From the NCBI RefSeq assembly GCF_020921035.1, contig NC_063160.1:22973095-23037094 (forward strand): a stretch of 64,000 nucleotides of DNA. The letters are read 5' to 3'. The notes under the pieces are model-generated. The model had not been told where the DNA came from, did no database searches, and saw only the letters and a program-made list of their open reading frames with translations. The translations under genes were made by a program, and so were the position numbers. Each line of letters begins with the position of its first letter. The first letter of the stretch is position 1. The stretch is from Rhodamnia argentea. Its lineage: Eukaryota; Streptophyta; Magnoliopsida; Myrtales; Myrtaceae. Shown here in pieces: positions 39,417 to 52,779 of the stretch.

Positions 39417-39959
39417 ATGGGAGTGCGCATTAGAAGCCCAATACCTTCGGGTGGGGAGATCATCAAGAGGGAACCCAAGTCAAGCCCATTAACATATCCA
39501 GTCAAACCACTTTTACGTAAAAGTTTAAGCTAATGAGTTGTTGGCCAACATGAATTTATTAACTGTTTTACACCACTTCGATTCTCCGATGTAAAATTTC
39601 TTTAACACGACTCACTCACAAGTGTTTCCTCACATCTCTCTCTCTCTCTCTCCGATCATCTGTCCACTTATTACAATATTTTCTTGCCTTTCCTTGGTAC
39701 TTTGTTTTAGATTTCCGGGATTTCATCATTTGTATGTTGTCCCATGCGAGCTCTCTTAAGTTTAAAAAGCGTTCCTTCATGCAAGCTCTCTCAAGTTCAA
39801 AAGTGTTGGGTTATGGTTTATACTCTCCATAGGAAAGTATAAAGATCCTAAAGAGGCAGCGTAGGGTTTTAAGGAGGCAACACCCTTTAGATGCTAAATG
39901 GCTTTTATAATTTGAGCTTGTACTTTATTAGTAGTTTGTATTTGGGCCATGAATAACTA

Positions 39960-40530
39960 ATTTTATATATAATTCGGTGATATGTATACTAAAAGTCCTA
40001 AAACTTGTCATGAAAGTGCAATTAAGTCCTAAAACTTTCAAAAATTGCAATCAAATTCTAAAACTTATCAAATTTATGCAATTAAATTCTTTCGTTAACA
40101 TCGTCAATTTGACTAATAAAAAATGCTGACGTGTATTATTTTTATTCAAATATCTTTTTAAAATATATTAAAAAATAAAAAAGAAAAGTTAAACTTTTAT
40201 ATTAAAAAAAAACTAGAAATGCAGGGCTAGCCGGGGGGCTGTCTCTGCCCATTGTCAAAGGAGCCGATGACCTTCACCGAACTTGGGTTAGGGTGGCCGG
40301 GCCTTGCTAGGCTCGAGCTCGGGCACCTAAATCCGGGCGAGGTCGCCCTCGCCCGGGGCCTAGGCCTTGCCGGTATTGCTTAAATCTGGGCTCCCTTGCT
40401 CGGGCCCGGTGAGGCCTTGCCCCGGTTGGTTGAGGACCGTCCACCCTTACCCTTGCTCGGCGGAGGTTGTCGGCCCCTTTGGCGATGTACGTGGCGGCAG
40501 CAGCCCCTACCAACGAGCCCTACTTGTCTC
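39960..40530. mobile_element. Partial copy of the GC-core transposon family
   Basis: AT-rich left arm with repeated CCTAAAACTT(G/T) phrases (39985-40090), followed by a GC-rich core at about 40221-40515 (GAGGTCGCCCTCGCCCGGGG, GGTGAGGCCTTGCC). No matching right arm follows, so the copy looks truncated. Same architecture as 18731-19794. Confidence 0.5.
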
Positions 40531-43500
40531 TTTTTTTAGTTTTGTATATTTCTATAACATGTTTCTTTTGTAATTAAGAGTTGTAACAAACATGTGTGAT
40601 GTGCTAATTATAGTGAAATCCTGTCAAATGTAAAGACGTACCATGATAAATTTTTCTGTCTCGATTTTTCTATCTTGCATTCGGTCTTTATTTCTGAATG
40701 ATCGTGAGCCTAATCTTAATAAAAAGATGCTCCTATTGAGACATCTATCTTCACCGATATTTTAGTGATGACGGGTGCAACGTGTAGATGCTCCTTTCGA
40801 CTGACGTAACCAGGCCAATCTCGTCCCCACATAGTCATTCCCCTGTCGCTATTGGAGCGAATACCCCAAGCCATCAATTGAGGATCTCCAAATAGTTTCC
40901 CACCCACGCCTAACACCACACACCCTTTTCAGCTGATGAGCTACTCAAAAATATTTTAATCGCCTTTCAGAGAGCAAGCCATCTTACTGGCGGAAGATAA
41001 TTGGCAACATCGTCACCAAATCTTCCTAACCCTAGCGAACAACGTGTGGATCGCAGTCTAGTCCGACCCTTTTAAGCCGAAGAAAGTGCGAGCTCTTCAA
41101 TTCGATTTTCGAATCGATGCGAGCCCCGTGACAAGCCACTGCGAAATAATCTTTCACCGATCATTTGCTATTTGTATCGATGAGTTGCCTTTGATTGTAT
41201 CACGAGATGGGCTTCATTCGGTGTTCGGATGTCCGACGTAAATAAAAATCCTAGTCGGCCAACTTGGAAAAAGGGCAGTCCGACAACATTAGAATACAAT
41301 CATAAAAAGAAGAAATGGAAAGATTTTGCAAAATTTGATTGGGATACTTTCTTTCCCCTGATAACAAATCTTTGCTTAGTGGTGAGCGGACACATCACCG
41401 CACGCCTTGCGCAAGTTGAACTCTTCTTTGCTTGCTAGCCACTAGCCACGCTAGCCTAGCCACATATGAAACCCATCAACTTCATTCTCTCTCCAGATTA
41501 CCTTGCTTTTCAAGAGCCTCTGGGGTTTGATCCCCTACCGCTAGAATCACCGAAAGAGAAACTTAAGACACTTGATTCCATCGACGAAGTCAAAATAGGA
41601 ACATTTGAGTTTTGCAATTATTTGGCATTTCGTCTATTGAAAGACAAGGAGTGACAGAGAATCCGTGAACGTGGAGCTTCTCAGGCAACAACCGTCCTGC
41701 AATTTTGTTCTTGCGTTAGAATAAGATTGGATTGTGTGCTTAGAATTGTCTGTTTGCACCAGCAGGTTGCTCCACATCTGTTCATGAACTCGTAGCTTCT
41801 CATGTCTTCCCAATTGTGGTCTGTGGGGTTCAATGTTCGATTTGACTAGTGATGAGAAACCACTGAAGAAATGGATAGAGCTATAGAGAGTTCAACATTT
41901 TGGGGTTAGAAGTTAGAACATTGTGAAATTAGTACGATTTGTATTAGCGTCGATTATGCGATTGTCGATCTTGAAGAGATTAGCTTAGTGATAAGTTAAT
42001 TCGTTGATGACTCCCTTGATTAAGGACCAGCCCTAACTTAAGATGCGATTTCAAAGAATGTGGACCCTAATTCAAGTTAAACTCCATTGATTTCAGTTTG
42101 GTTCTGAACCGATGAAATGATCTGTCGATTTACTTACATGATTTCTATCCATCAATAAAGTGAAAAATATTGATAATAAGTTTTAAAGACATTAAAGATT
42201 GAGTAAATGAGCATTACTTTTTTTTTTTTTGTTTGGGTTTCACAAAAAGTAAAGAGCAACGATGCTGTGGTTTTTCATTGTTAATAAACTCCAATAAAAA
42301 AAACAACTCTCATGAAATGACACGACAGTTTTTCATTGGGTGTTGAAACGAGCATGACTGTATTATGATCATCAATAATAAATAAATGAAAAACGTAACA
42401 TCACCTAAACGGGAGGGGAAACATTTACTCCGACTTCGTGTCCACATGGATCAGATTCTATCGTGGTCGTTACGAGCCTCGCACGTGAGTCCCACGCGAT
42501 CAATGAGTAAGTAAGATTTGTTCGGGTCTATGGATCCGGATATAGGCAAGAATTCATGTGATAAAAAACAGTTTTAGCGAGATCATCCAAGCACGTGTGA
42601 AAAATTCCCAAAAAGCGAACTAGGATTACTTTGCGAGGACAAACAACGGGCCGAACAAAACGTTGTCGCGGGGCAAAATCTACGGGTCTAAGAAGTTAAA
42701 CCGTGCCACATGTCCACGTGAACGGATCGATGACATTGATGGCGGGTGGGGCTGACCATGCTGCTCTCCTTGGAGATATTTCATGGTCGCATAATAGTGA
42801 ATCCATGGGTCGCCCTAGGATCGCGCACACTTGTCTTCCCGACTCTTCGTGGGACTTGAATGAATCGAATCTTGCGAGCGCCGCCCTTCTTAAAATTTTT
42901 TTTTTTTTTGGGTCTAAGCCGCCCTTCTTAATTGACGAGGCGAACAGGGTGGGGGGGGGGGATTAGTGGTGGATCTTACGGCGATTTCCCTTTCAAGGTC
43001 TGGTGATTCCCGGACAGTCCAAAGGCGGCTCGATTCCTTCAATCACGGCGTGCTGTAAGGAATAGGAAAGTGATCATCATTTGCACTCAGGCTAAGAGCT
43101 AATTAGATTGCTTGTCAAGCCTTCGTTTGGGCCTTGTAGTTTTTGCCTTCGCTCCTCTCCGTTCCTAAAATCCATAAAGCCTCGAGCACGGTAAGCTCTT
43201 CCTCGGCTAAAGGAATCACGGGATCCGGAAACCCCACGCGAGGCCCGCTTGACCTGAAAGGTCGCGTGCCTCAATGCAACCGAGGCGGGGGTATGCATAT
43301 TGCGAGGCCCGCACGAATGTCGCCTCCTACTTAAGCGCTTCGAGTGTGGAGGAGGAGGATTCGACACTTTCGAGGGAGTGCAAACGCTCGTCCTCCCTCC
43401 TACGATGTAAGAGACGCATGACTAATTCGGCTAGAACTTTGATGCTTCTTTATATCTACATTTAGCTTGACCAATTGAACTCAGATAAAACATCAACCGT

Positions 43501-46239
43501 GTCGGTCTTTTATGAGGAACTAGGGTTTGCAATTGTACGGATAGATCAAGACCATCACAGCCCAAAGAAAGATCGGACCTACATTCAATCCTCGAAATGT
43601 TTTAAGAGAACCTCTTTGGTTCAACGTTACCTAGTGGGAACAAAATTTACTGAGTTCGACCAACAACGATGCAACATTGCAACTTCACTTTCATATCTGA
43701 TGAGTCATCAATCTAAGTTTGACCGACCCATTTCTTGTTCTTTCTTTTTCTCATCTTACAAACTAAAACGACGACAAACAAGTGCATGACAAATATAAAA
43801 ATGCAAATTTTCTTTTGCCTCATCGCTCCAGCAGCAGATCCAGATGTGAACACAGCAGCGCTTCCACAGAGAGAGAGAGAGAGAGAAAGTCAAAGACTAG
43901 TGTCCATATTCAACATGTCTTTGACACCATCTTGAAAGGGAAGTGAACATCGACCCTTGAGATGAGATTGTCTGTAGGAGATCGGAAGCGATCCCGTTGA
44001 TTTAGCTAAAATCATGGGGAGCTCAGTACAGAGTGAGCTTGAAATAAACAGTCAACCAAGTTTCCAGTTCACTGGATGCTAAAGTATCTCAAAAACTACC
44101 TACTCTGCATTTACCATGATGCATTGGGAGGAAGAAGAAGAACGTCACAAGCATTGCCACATCATTTTGGTGCACAAAGTCGTATTAATACATGAATCGG
44201 AGCAATAAACCTCAGAAGTTGCAAATATGAGCGACTCGAACATGGAAACTCAGCCAAAATTCATGACCACAGGAGTTTGGATGTCTAGGAAGCTGATATG
44301 CGACTACTGCTTGTTTTGAGCTTAAAGAGGATTGTGCTCGTTTGCTAGCATATGGAAAGGGAAATATCACAAACCAGACATGCCAAAACAACATCCCCCT
44401 TTGAGTGCAAATTCAATAAATTCTTAGAGATGCCAAATATTTGGGATCTTACCATGCCATTCGAAACCCTGATCAAGGAATGACAATGGTGAACATTTTT
44501 GACTTCACAAAGAGGGAGGATCTAAATAAAGAACTTTTCTACAGCATTAAGATAGTGAACAGAGACCCAGTATCAGAAAGTTCAACAACAAATTCGTCAA
44601 CAACAACAAAGCATTAAAAATTTTCAGTAATTATATCATTAATGTCCATGTCTGCGAGACCACTACAGCTTCTCTGCCCAGTAGATATGCTTTTCCGACG
44701 TCAGCTAACATTTAAGGATGATATTGATCGTGTAACATGACCTGATAATCTATATTATATATAACATAACCAACTCTTCATGAAATTCAAGGCAAAAGCA
44801 TGCAATCGGTGCCCACAAACTCGACATGAGGGACAATCTATCAAAAATGATTGCATAATGCATAATTAAAGGCATCAATAGATCAATCATATCTATGGTT
44901 AGAACAGCATTTTCCATCAGCATATACAATAGTTCCTTTAGCTAAGGTTGACAATGAATTGCTTCTTATCTTGTGCTTAAAAGAAAGAAGCAAAGACAAA
45001 GGAAGGTCCAAATAAGAACAGCTGCGATCATGGCTTAAGTAATGGTACTATTTGCATCAAAGTCCTTTAGGCTCGGGCTTTACTCTCCAGTATGAAGTAT
45101 CTAATTTGCTATTGAGTTGAACTTCAAGGGACCAATGAGGTAGAACTTGGAACCTAGGGAAACCAGGACCCAGCACAGCAGAAATATATACCACCGAGTT
45201 AAGCTTAATCTGTTCCTTAGAAATTCATCGCAGGAAGAAATACCACTAAGTTAGCCTTGGATCCGCTATCCCGATCATGATTTTCCTACCACAATTCCCT
45301 ACGTGAGACTTCCATGACAATATTTGCTTCAAGCTTTTTCATACCTTAGAGCTAGATTACAAAGAAAATGCTGACATGAAAGAACTTAGCAAAATTACAC
45401 AAATTCTAACTACTCCAGTCTTTGATTTCGGGCTCAAGAAAATTTATTTGGTTGATGCAGAGGTTTACTTAGAAATTACATAAAAAACATGATGCAGGTG
45501 TCCATAAGCCACCAGAGTAGTATCTTTAATATCACCACTTTGCTGACATAGAAAAAGGATGCCAAAAAATTTGAGGTAGAGATATGACATAATAAACAAA
45601 ACAGCTCCAATTACAAGTGAAGAGTGATATGCATTGGAAAGCAAGATGATAACAACTATTGAACGATCATTCAACGTGCCAATTGAAGGGCACCAATAGC
45701 ACAGTTCTGAAAGAAATTTGGCATATATGATTATGGATCACTCAGATTTCACAAACGAGCAGATCGCCACTCCACTGAGGCCTAGACAGAATCAATGACT
45801 AAAGATGGATCTCTACACTATCAACACACCTCTGAAATAAGTAAGAAGAAAACCTCAAAAGCTCAAACCCAAGCTATTTGCTTGTGCAACCTCTCATCTG
45901 CAAAAAGGACAACACAAAATAAAAAACCACATGAATGATCGATAAGAAATGCTTCTCCAATCAATGAAAAAAGGATCAAGTACCAAACATCCTTCGATTT
46001 ACCTGTATATGGAGACTCAAAGCCAAGAAATTGGAAGACATTTTTGGTGGAGGCAGACCAAATCCAGTTCCCTCGGGAAAGAAAAATGTGTTCCATCTCC
46101 AAAAATATGAACTCACGAGGTACAATATAGAAGAAACGCCATTAAGACCCAGAAAAACACACATCTTCCCCAAAAAAACTCCCCTAAATTCCTCCTTTTA
46201 TCTCGAATTTTGATAACCATTTAAGAGATAAAAAATCCT
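40531..46239. other. Gene-poor 5.7 kb interval
   Basis: I see no supported gene. Small frames (for example 41229-41438, 41466-41654, 42703-42966, 43475-43789) have no family resemblance and no splice structure. Composition changes from AT-rich to GC-richer at 42400-43450. The part next to 46239 should be the 3' untranslated region of TCP20. A TTTTTGCAG acceptor-like site on the minus strand near 45900 could belong to a spliced 3' leader or to an unannotated transcript. Confidence 0.35.
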
Positions 46240-47268
46240 CTACTGTCCTCCTGACCCTTGAGAATCATCCTTAGCTGATGATTGCTGCTGCTGGTGTTGA
46301 TGTTCTTGATGCTGCTGCTGCTGCTGTTGTGACCTAGCTTGCTGACCCATCTGTTGATAAATCTGACTCAGAGTCTGTGGGTTCAGCACCCCAATATGAC
46401 CCTCTTGAGCTGACAAACCGAGCTCCAATCCAGGCAACTGCTGATTACTCATACTCCCACTCAAAATTGAGCTGAAACTCATGTGACCCATGTTAGCACC
46501 TGCCATGTCGAACCCTGGGAACCCGATCTTCGGCAAGTAATTCGGCCCCTCGCCCCCCAAATTCGCAGCAGCAGCAGCTGCAGATGTCGACGCCGATCCG
46601 AACCCGAACCCTCCGACCCCGGGCCAGATACCCGCCGTGACGTGGTGGGGCCTTCCCAAATTCCCGCCCCCGCCAGCCATTGCCCAGCTGTGCCTGCCGC
46701 CCGGCCCGATGCTCGGCCCTCCCAGGTCGTCCAGCTTCTGGTGCAGGCCTGCCGATATGGAAGCACCCTGCTGTGAGACGGAGCTGGCGGCGCCTGCGAG
46801 GGCGGAGGCCGGGATGGTGCCGGTCCCCGTGGCGGCGATGATGGAGGGCTCGGCCTGCTGGAGGAGCCACTGGATGGTCTCGCCGTCGGACTTGTGGCCC
46901 AGCTCGCGGGTCAATTGGAAAATCCGGGCGGCGCAGAGGGCGGGCATTCGGATTCTTCGGCCCCTGCCCTCGACCTTGGTGTGCCGGTCCTTGTTGGAGC
47001 TCCGCTTGGGGGCTAATTGCTTCTTCTGCTCGTTGTCTTTGTCCGCAATCAAAATCTGAAAGTCTTTGATCTCTGCCGGTTTGTTCTCTCCCATAATCTG
47101 AGGCGTTCTTTGCTGCTGCTGCTGCGGCTGCGGCTGCGGCTGCGGCTGCTGGTGGTGGTGGTGGGACTGAGGTAGGCTCAAGAAACTGGGCACTTGGTGT
47201 TCTTGATGTTCCCGCTGTTGCTGCTGTTGTTGATGATGATGATGGTGCTTGGAGCCCTTGGGATCCAT
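46240..47268 (-). CDS. TCP20: Class I TCP transcription factor, TCP20-like
   Basis: Intronless frame of 342 residues. The start [13 protein letters not shown] was chosen because TCP20 proteins begin MDPK; the frame stays open 46 codons further upstream, but that extension is a phenylalanine-rich, leader-like stretch. The N-terminus is rich in His, Gln and Pro-Gln repeats. EIKDFQI precedes the TCP domain (about residues 88-146: [20 protein letters not shown], then [20 protein letters not shown] and [20 protein letters not shown]), which has the class I (PCF) basic region and helix-loop-helix. The tail has [23 protein letters not shown] and the end [10 protein letters not shown], like TCP20. 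It binds GCCCR-type promoter sites and acts in growth and nitrate signalling. Codon-level CAG/CAC repeats make the N-terminal length variable. Confidence 0.93.
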   Translation of the reverse strand: MDPKGSKHHHHHQQQQQQREHQEHQVPSFLSLPQSHHHHQQPQPQPQPQQQQQRTPQIMGENKPAEIKDFQILIADKDNEQKKQLAPKRSSNKDRHTKVEGRGRRIRMPALCAARIFQLTRELGHKSDGETIQWLLQQAEPSIIAATGTGTIPASALAGAASSVSQQGASISAGLHQKLDDLGGPSIGPGGRHSWAMAGGGGNLGRPHHVTAGIWPGVGGFGFGSASTSAAAAAANLGGEGPNYLPKIGFPGFDMAGANMGHMSFSSILSGSMSNQQLPGLELGLSAQEGHIGVLNPQTLSQIYQQMGQQARSQQQQQQHQEHQHQQQQSSAKDDSQGSGGQ

Positions 47269-47700
47269 GAACAGGGCCAAAAGAGAAGAGGGTGTGCGTT
47301 TCTCTGTCGTTCCGATTGAAGGGAAAAAGAAGAAAAAGAATGACAGAGGAAAATGAAAAAAAAAAGGTTTTTTTAGACTTTCATGAGCTTTCACTGTTTT
47401 TGGCAATGTCCGACAGACCCAAGAAACTTAAATTTAATCCGGAAAACAAAAGAAGAGAAAAGACGAATACTTTTCTTTGAAGCTTTTACTCCGGGGGGGT
47501 TTAGCTCAGTTTTACGTTATTTGTCGTTCCTATTTCTACTCTGTTAAGACAGAGCGTATCTTGTGCCTTTGCCTCTTTTCCCACTGCGGACAGGGTTCGT
47601 TCTTGACTGGTCCGAAAGCGAAACGCACGACCCAACTTTCAACTGTCGAATTTGCAGCCCCCCACACACACCCCGAAACCCCAAGAAAGTGTTAAAAAGA
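47269..47700 (-). promoter_or_regulatory. TCP20 5' leader and proximal promoter
   Basis: Directly upstream of the start codon, with purine-rich runs near 47325-47365 (pyrimidine-rich on the coding strand), as often seen in plant leaders. Assigned by position only. Confidence 0.4.
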
Positions 47701-48341
47701 AGAAGAGAAGCAAATAATAGAGCGCGAGTTTCCTCCCGGAGACACCGTAGGGAAAGCTCCCCTCATTCCCACATTCCCGACCCGACTCCATCGCTCCTTA
47801 CCTCGTTCCTCCCCGACCACATCCGATTATTGCAACGACCGTGTCCTCCAGAACGAGAATCGACCGCTGAGGTGGAGGGCTGCTGCGGCGACACGTGTCG
47901 GGTTGGTGGTGGGTTTTTGCTTCTAACCCACTCCAGGCCCATCATCCTCGAGAAGGCAGAGAGAGAGAGATGCTTAGGAGATGCTCGTGATGATAATTAA
48001 TGTATGGGATCGGAACGGAATGACATGAAACCGCAGGACATGGATGGACCAGACCAGACCGACCGGACCGGACAGAGTACGTCGTCGCTTGCTCTGATTT
48101 TTACTTTTTTCCTTTTTTTGGGGGTGAGTGTGGGTTTTGCTAGCATAAAAAGGGAAGCTTTAACTTGTCTCACTTTTGCTTTGTCTGGGTGGGCCCCAAT
48201 GGGCCTCGATGGGGGAGTTTCATGGGCCAAGAACCCTCGGAAGTTCCATCTCCAAGATCTCCGTGGGGTTCTGTGTGGGATCTAATATGGGACTTCGAGC
48301 TCATACCCTGGCACCCTGCGACTGCTGCGTAGATGAATATC

Positions 48342-48381
<40 letters not shown>

Positions 48382-50165
48382 CCTACAGCTTATTTTATAA
48401 GGGTGGGAAGCAGATAAACAGGTGGAGAAAAGTACATGAAGCTCCACGAATTACTCCAATGGACAAAGATGCCACCATTTCATTTAAGGCAGATAGATGA
48501 TAACCCCACCCTTTCTTTAATCCCTCTGTTTGGAAAACCGCCTTTTAATATTCTCCCCACATCTTCTTTTGGTATCTTAGCTTCATATTTTATATCTCTG
48601 AATGAACAATCTTTACATTAGTAAGTGATTCGGAGGATTAAGTTACTTCGAAGTTTAGCCGCCGCCGCGATGTCTTCTTTTCCCATTTTTTTCTTCCAAC
48701 TCGAGAGCCTTCCCCGATCGTAAATCCGGGATCCATCACTTTTGGCCGAGCAGATTTGTGGAATTTTTTTTTCTTTTTTTTTACCTTCCTTTGATCCCTC
48801 ACAAGCTTTCCCACGAAAAGAGAGGAAAAAAGAGAAAAGAAGGTCGAGCTGGTGAATTTATTTGCATGTATTCATCACTCCTAGTGGCGTTCTGCGGATG
48901 AAGCCCTTTGGTTGTGGACTTGTGTTCTGGTCCGAAGACAAATTCAAGAATCAAGTCAATGATGATGAGGCATGGCCGGTTGAATTGCTCGTCAGAGCTA
49001 TTTTTCTCACTATTAGATAAGCTACCAATTAAGGGATAAGCATGGTTCCAACATAAAATCTAGAATTGGATCAGTAGAGAATTTGTCTAGTTCTAGATTT
49101 CAGGATATACAAAAATTGAAGAACCGGTTTTGACGGACGGGTTCCCGATAGCTAAAACCTAGAACTCGTAATTTGGAACTTGTAACAAGTTTTTGTGTTT
49201 TTCTTAGTGCACGTCTTCGCACGATCCCGCCGTATTCCATGTGTATAATATGGAACCACTAGATCAAGCTTCCATTTTCCGCAATATTTATGACTAAGAT
49301 TTTTGTTTTGTCAATTTTGTACATTTATTTGTGTGTATAAATATGAGTTGTGGTCAGTAACTTATAGCGTTAAGCGGTGGTTTTTAAAGTTAAGCGCAAC
49401 CGTTCAATTAAGAATAGAGGTTAAACCCGTGTAGATCCTAAAACTTGTAACATGGTAGGTTTCGGGTTTTAGGGTATGTATAGTAGGTTTCAAATTTCAA
49501 AAAATGATGAACTTGTTCCGATCGATGGGTTTTAAGCGAAATATGTATGAAACCTGAAACCGCTCACCTCTACTATCAATTCAACGTAAAGGGAGAGCAA
49601 AACAGATTGAGTTAAAAGCCTAGTTGCAAAAACTAAACCTTACGCCGAATATTACTTGGGATTATCTCGCCGACTTTTCATACATTCTAGCTCCATAAAA
49701 AAATAATTATGGGCACGAACAAAGAATAAAATGAGTGTGAAAAATGCAGGCGAGCTTACGAATTGTTCTGTCACCATAATGCAGACCCCATTCCACTATC
49801 TCCCCTTTGGAATTTTCAAAACTTATCTGCTTTTATCTTTCATCATTAGTCTCTCAACTTGAGCAAGAAGCAACGACTTTAGAATTGGGAATGAATCACA
49901 CACACACACAAGGGACGGAATGATTGGCTCTTTCTCCTCCTTTTTCGTCTTCTTCCTCAGCTTTATAGCTTTGATGCTGAGAAGACCAATTCGATGAAGA
50001 TGATGATGGTGATGATGGTGATGATGGGGACTGGGGCTATGTGTGCGTACGTGATTGAATTGGTGGTCACCGGTGCTTCCCATCCTGGGGACAAAGGGAG
50101 GCCACCCCCTCTTTCTTGAAAGCTAGCTGTTGAATTTTACATCAACACAACCCCCAATCACACAC
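47701..50165. other. Intergenic DNA, no gene; possible degraded transposon at 49030-49575
   Basis: No coding sequence is supported. The stretch 49030-49575 begins AGGGATAAGCATGGTT and ends, reverse-complemented, AGAGGTGAGCGGTTT. These are weakly related inverted ends, but flanks ACCAATTA and ACTATCAA do not match well. A CT/GA-rich and AC-rich segment lies near 49895-50040. Confidence 0.35.
48344..48379. repeat. (GA)n microsatellite
   Basis: About 18 uninterrupted GA units in intergenic DNA. Confidence 0.95.
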
Positions 50166-50305
50166 AACCCCAATTTTTTTTCCAAAGATTGGAAGGGAGA
50201 AAAGATAATTGCTTTCATATTAGGGTTTTTTTTTCTTGAGGATCAATCATTATTTTCTAGAGAGAGAGATAGATAAGACTGACTATTTGCATGCATGTTT
50301 GATTT

Positions 50306-50910
50306 GGAAAAAGTATAAAAAAAAATTGTAAATCTACTTTATCGGTATTAATTCAGTCCTAAACCCTTTTTATTTGAACCAATTGAGTTCATCCGATCAA
50401 TTTTGACCGAAAACCTATGACGTGGACGTTAGCGGTCTTGCATGGTGCGATCATCACTAATATGAATATTTTAATATTTTATTTAAAATGAGTTTCTTAT
50501 TTTTTTTTTCTATTTTTTCATTTCATTTTGGTCGTTGAGGGTCATTGACAACCCTCGCCCAAAGTCAGCGAGGCTATGAAGGACTTGGGCGAGGGCCTTC
50601 GCAGCCTCACTTGTGGTCGACAAGGCCAATGCGGGAGAGGCGGCCCTCGCCCGGATCTGGTGAGGGTAGTGACCCTTGCCAACGGTTGACAAAGGCCAGT
50701 AGGGCCCGACAAAAAACATAAAAAATTAAACATTTATTTTAAAAAATTTTATAAAAAAAATATTTTCGTTAGCGATTTCTGGCCAAAATAGGTCAAATGA
50801 ATCCAATTGGTACAAATGCAAAAGGCTTATAACTAAATTGGCTCAATTAAAGGGTTTATGACCGAACCGGTACAAATGCAATAGGTTCAAAACTTTCATG
50901 ATACTTTTCC
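50306..50910. mobile_element. Long-inverted-repeat transposon with GC-rich core (complete copy)
   Basis: The left end is GGAAAAAGTAT and the right end, reverse-complemented, GGAAAAGTAT. Both arms contain units that alternate AATTGG(C/T)(A/T)C-like and 'aaacccttt-t(a/t)taaacc' phrases around CGATCAATTTTGACC / GGTCAAAATTGG-type sequence. The core at 50525-50710 is GC-rich (GAGGGCCTTCGCAGCC, GGCCCTCGCCCGGATCTGG). No protein is recognised. Same family as 18731-19794. Confidence 0.7.
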
Positions 50911-51003
50911 TAACCGCAAATTTTATCAAAGATTGGAAGGGGGAGAAGATAATTGCTTTCATGTTAGGGTTTTTTCCTTGAGGATCAATCATTATTTCCT
51001 AGA

Positions 51004-51007
<4 letters not shown>

Positions 51008-51060
<53 letters not shown>
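51008..51060. repeat. (GA)n microsatellite in the right flanking duplication
   Basis: Roughly 26-27 GA units, the longest microsatellite in the window. It is an expansion of the shorter GA run in the left copy (near 50260-50270). Confidence 0.95.
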
Positions 51061-51064
<4 letters not shown>

Positions 51065-51090
51065 GGTTGAATCTTTGCATGCATGTTTGG

Positions 51091-51894
51091 TCATGATCAT
51101 AAGCCTCTCTCTCTCTCTACGCCTCCTTCTCTTTCACTTCTTTTCAAAAAAGGTGCGAGTGGCGATAAAGCCTTTGGGGGAGATCATGGGAGATGGAGGG
51201 AGCACCATGGAATCCAGCTTCAATCAAGGCGGCATCGGTTTGAGTCACTTCCCATCAGTGCCGTGAGATGTGGCTTGATTTCCAAAGATTTCCCCATCAA
51301 CCAACAAACTCCAAGGAACTTGATCTTGGCAATGTACCATTCGCACAACTTTTTGGACCTTATGGAGGTAAAAGAGGCGAGCATAACGAGATATTTTAAG
51401 CCCAAGCTACGCGAGTAACTTCTCGAGTCAAGTTTGAGATTTGCTAATGCTTAGATCGATAAGCTTGCGAGCTTTCTCGAGCACCCGATATCGGGAAATG
51501 GTATGCTGTCCTCCGAAACATATATGGAGCGTAGCTGAGTCAAGGTCTAGTTTCTCAATTGCCTTCTGAGCCAAGCTCTTGTAGAGCATGTCACACTCGA
51601 TCAAGCTCGAGATGGATTTCTAGTGACGAGCGTGTGATTCGAGTCGAGTCGAGTGCTTGAGCCTCGATTACCTCTACTTCTAGATAGAAAAATTCCGATG
51701 GATTAGACTGCTCGATTGAAATGTGAAAACTAGCCCGACCGATAATATCTACTTAGTCTTTGATAGATCGCGCTAATCTTATTAAAGCACAGATCTTAAA
51801 TGGTTTCTAAATTGTGATTGGCCACATACACCACATTAGTCATAAATTAAATCCCCCCATTTTTTCCATCAACACCATTATTCAACATATTAAT
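51091..51894. other. Intergenic DNA, no gene recognised
   Basis: A CT run near 51105-51118 and short open frames only. The stretch 51420-51670 is rich in CTCGAG and TCGAG phrases, but I could not assign it to a repeat family. Confidence 0.3.
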
Positions 51895-52192
51895 GGGAAG
51901 ATTGTCCAATTAGCACTGAACTTATTAAACGAATGTCAATTCAACCCTAAACTTTTCAATTTTATCAGTTCGGTTTTAAACATTTGCACAAAATTTCAAT
52001 ATGCTTTTTTCGGCCAATTTTCGACGAACAACGCTAACGTGGCAATCTGCCACGTAAGACCGACGGGGAAAAATTGCTCGGAAGGATTGCATTGGAATTT
52101 CACACGGATATTAAAAACTAGATTGGAAAAAAAAAAATATGACTGAATTGGCATCCGTACCATAAGTTTAGGAGTGATTAGGGTATTTTCTC
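51895..52192. mobile_element. Short inverted-repeat element (same arm family, no GC core)
   Basis: The left end GGGAAGATTGTCCAATTAGC and the right end, reverse-complemented GAGAAAATACCCTAATCAC, are related. Both continue with CTAAACTTAT/TGAACTTATTA and GTCAATTCA/GCCAATTCA. The arms flank a short centre with ACGTGGCAATCTGCCACGT, a perfect small palindrome. Flanks ATATTAAT and ATATCAAT might be decayed target duplications. Confidence 0.6.
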
Positions 52193-52779
52193 ATATATCA
52201 ATATAGTTGAACTGTTGTCTGTGACATTGATCGGGTATTTTCACAAAAGAGTAGGCCGACAGTGTTCCTCATCAGTGACGCCCTCTCAAGCACGTCTGCA
52301 ACCCAAATCAAATGGGCCAGGTTAAGATCTGAAACACGCAATATGAACAGCTCGAACCGGAGGGTCAAGTTTGCTCATGATCTCCCGGTTGAACCTGGGT
52401 ACGACGTTGTTCGACGTGTGTCCTCGCAGGAAAACCATCAACCCCATCTTCTTTATTCTCAGTAATTTAGAGGGGAAAATGGTCGTTTAAGTCTTTCTGG
52501 TCGTGGAAAAGAGATTGCGGTGTTGACATTGGTGTATCAATCAGCCTAACGCGGCCAAAGCTCAATCGCAGTGCAAAATAGCAGACTCGAGCCCCTTTCG
52601 GTTATGCCTTTTTCACAATACGATAATGACCATTTTAGTTTTATCTTTATGGGGGGGTTTTCACTAATCTCGGCGCATTTTTAGTGGGCTTCACATCCCA
52701 CCTGTTGAATTTTCCACCGAAAGCCATGTCCAAAACATGCCATACGGATTGCCTGAAAAATCGATGTCTCTGTTTCTGG

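Larger units (their letters stand above)
50166..51090. repeat. ~140 bp direct repeats that exactly flank a transposon
   Basis: Left copy 50166-50305 and right copy 50911 to about 51090 both run AACC(C/G)CAA(A)TTTT, AAAGATTGGAAGGG, GATAATTGCTTTCAT, TTAGGGTTTTTT, TTGAGGATCAATCATTATTT, a GA-rich run and TTTGCATGCATGTTTG. The transposon at 50306-50910 sits exactly between them. The GA run is short in the left copy and about 27 units in the right copy. Confidence 0.8.

Noticed and set aside
46493-47059. Several long frames on both strands over TCP20
   Set aside because: Shadow frames of the GC-rich TCP coding region; only the 46240-47268 frame gives the TCP domain.
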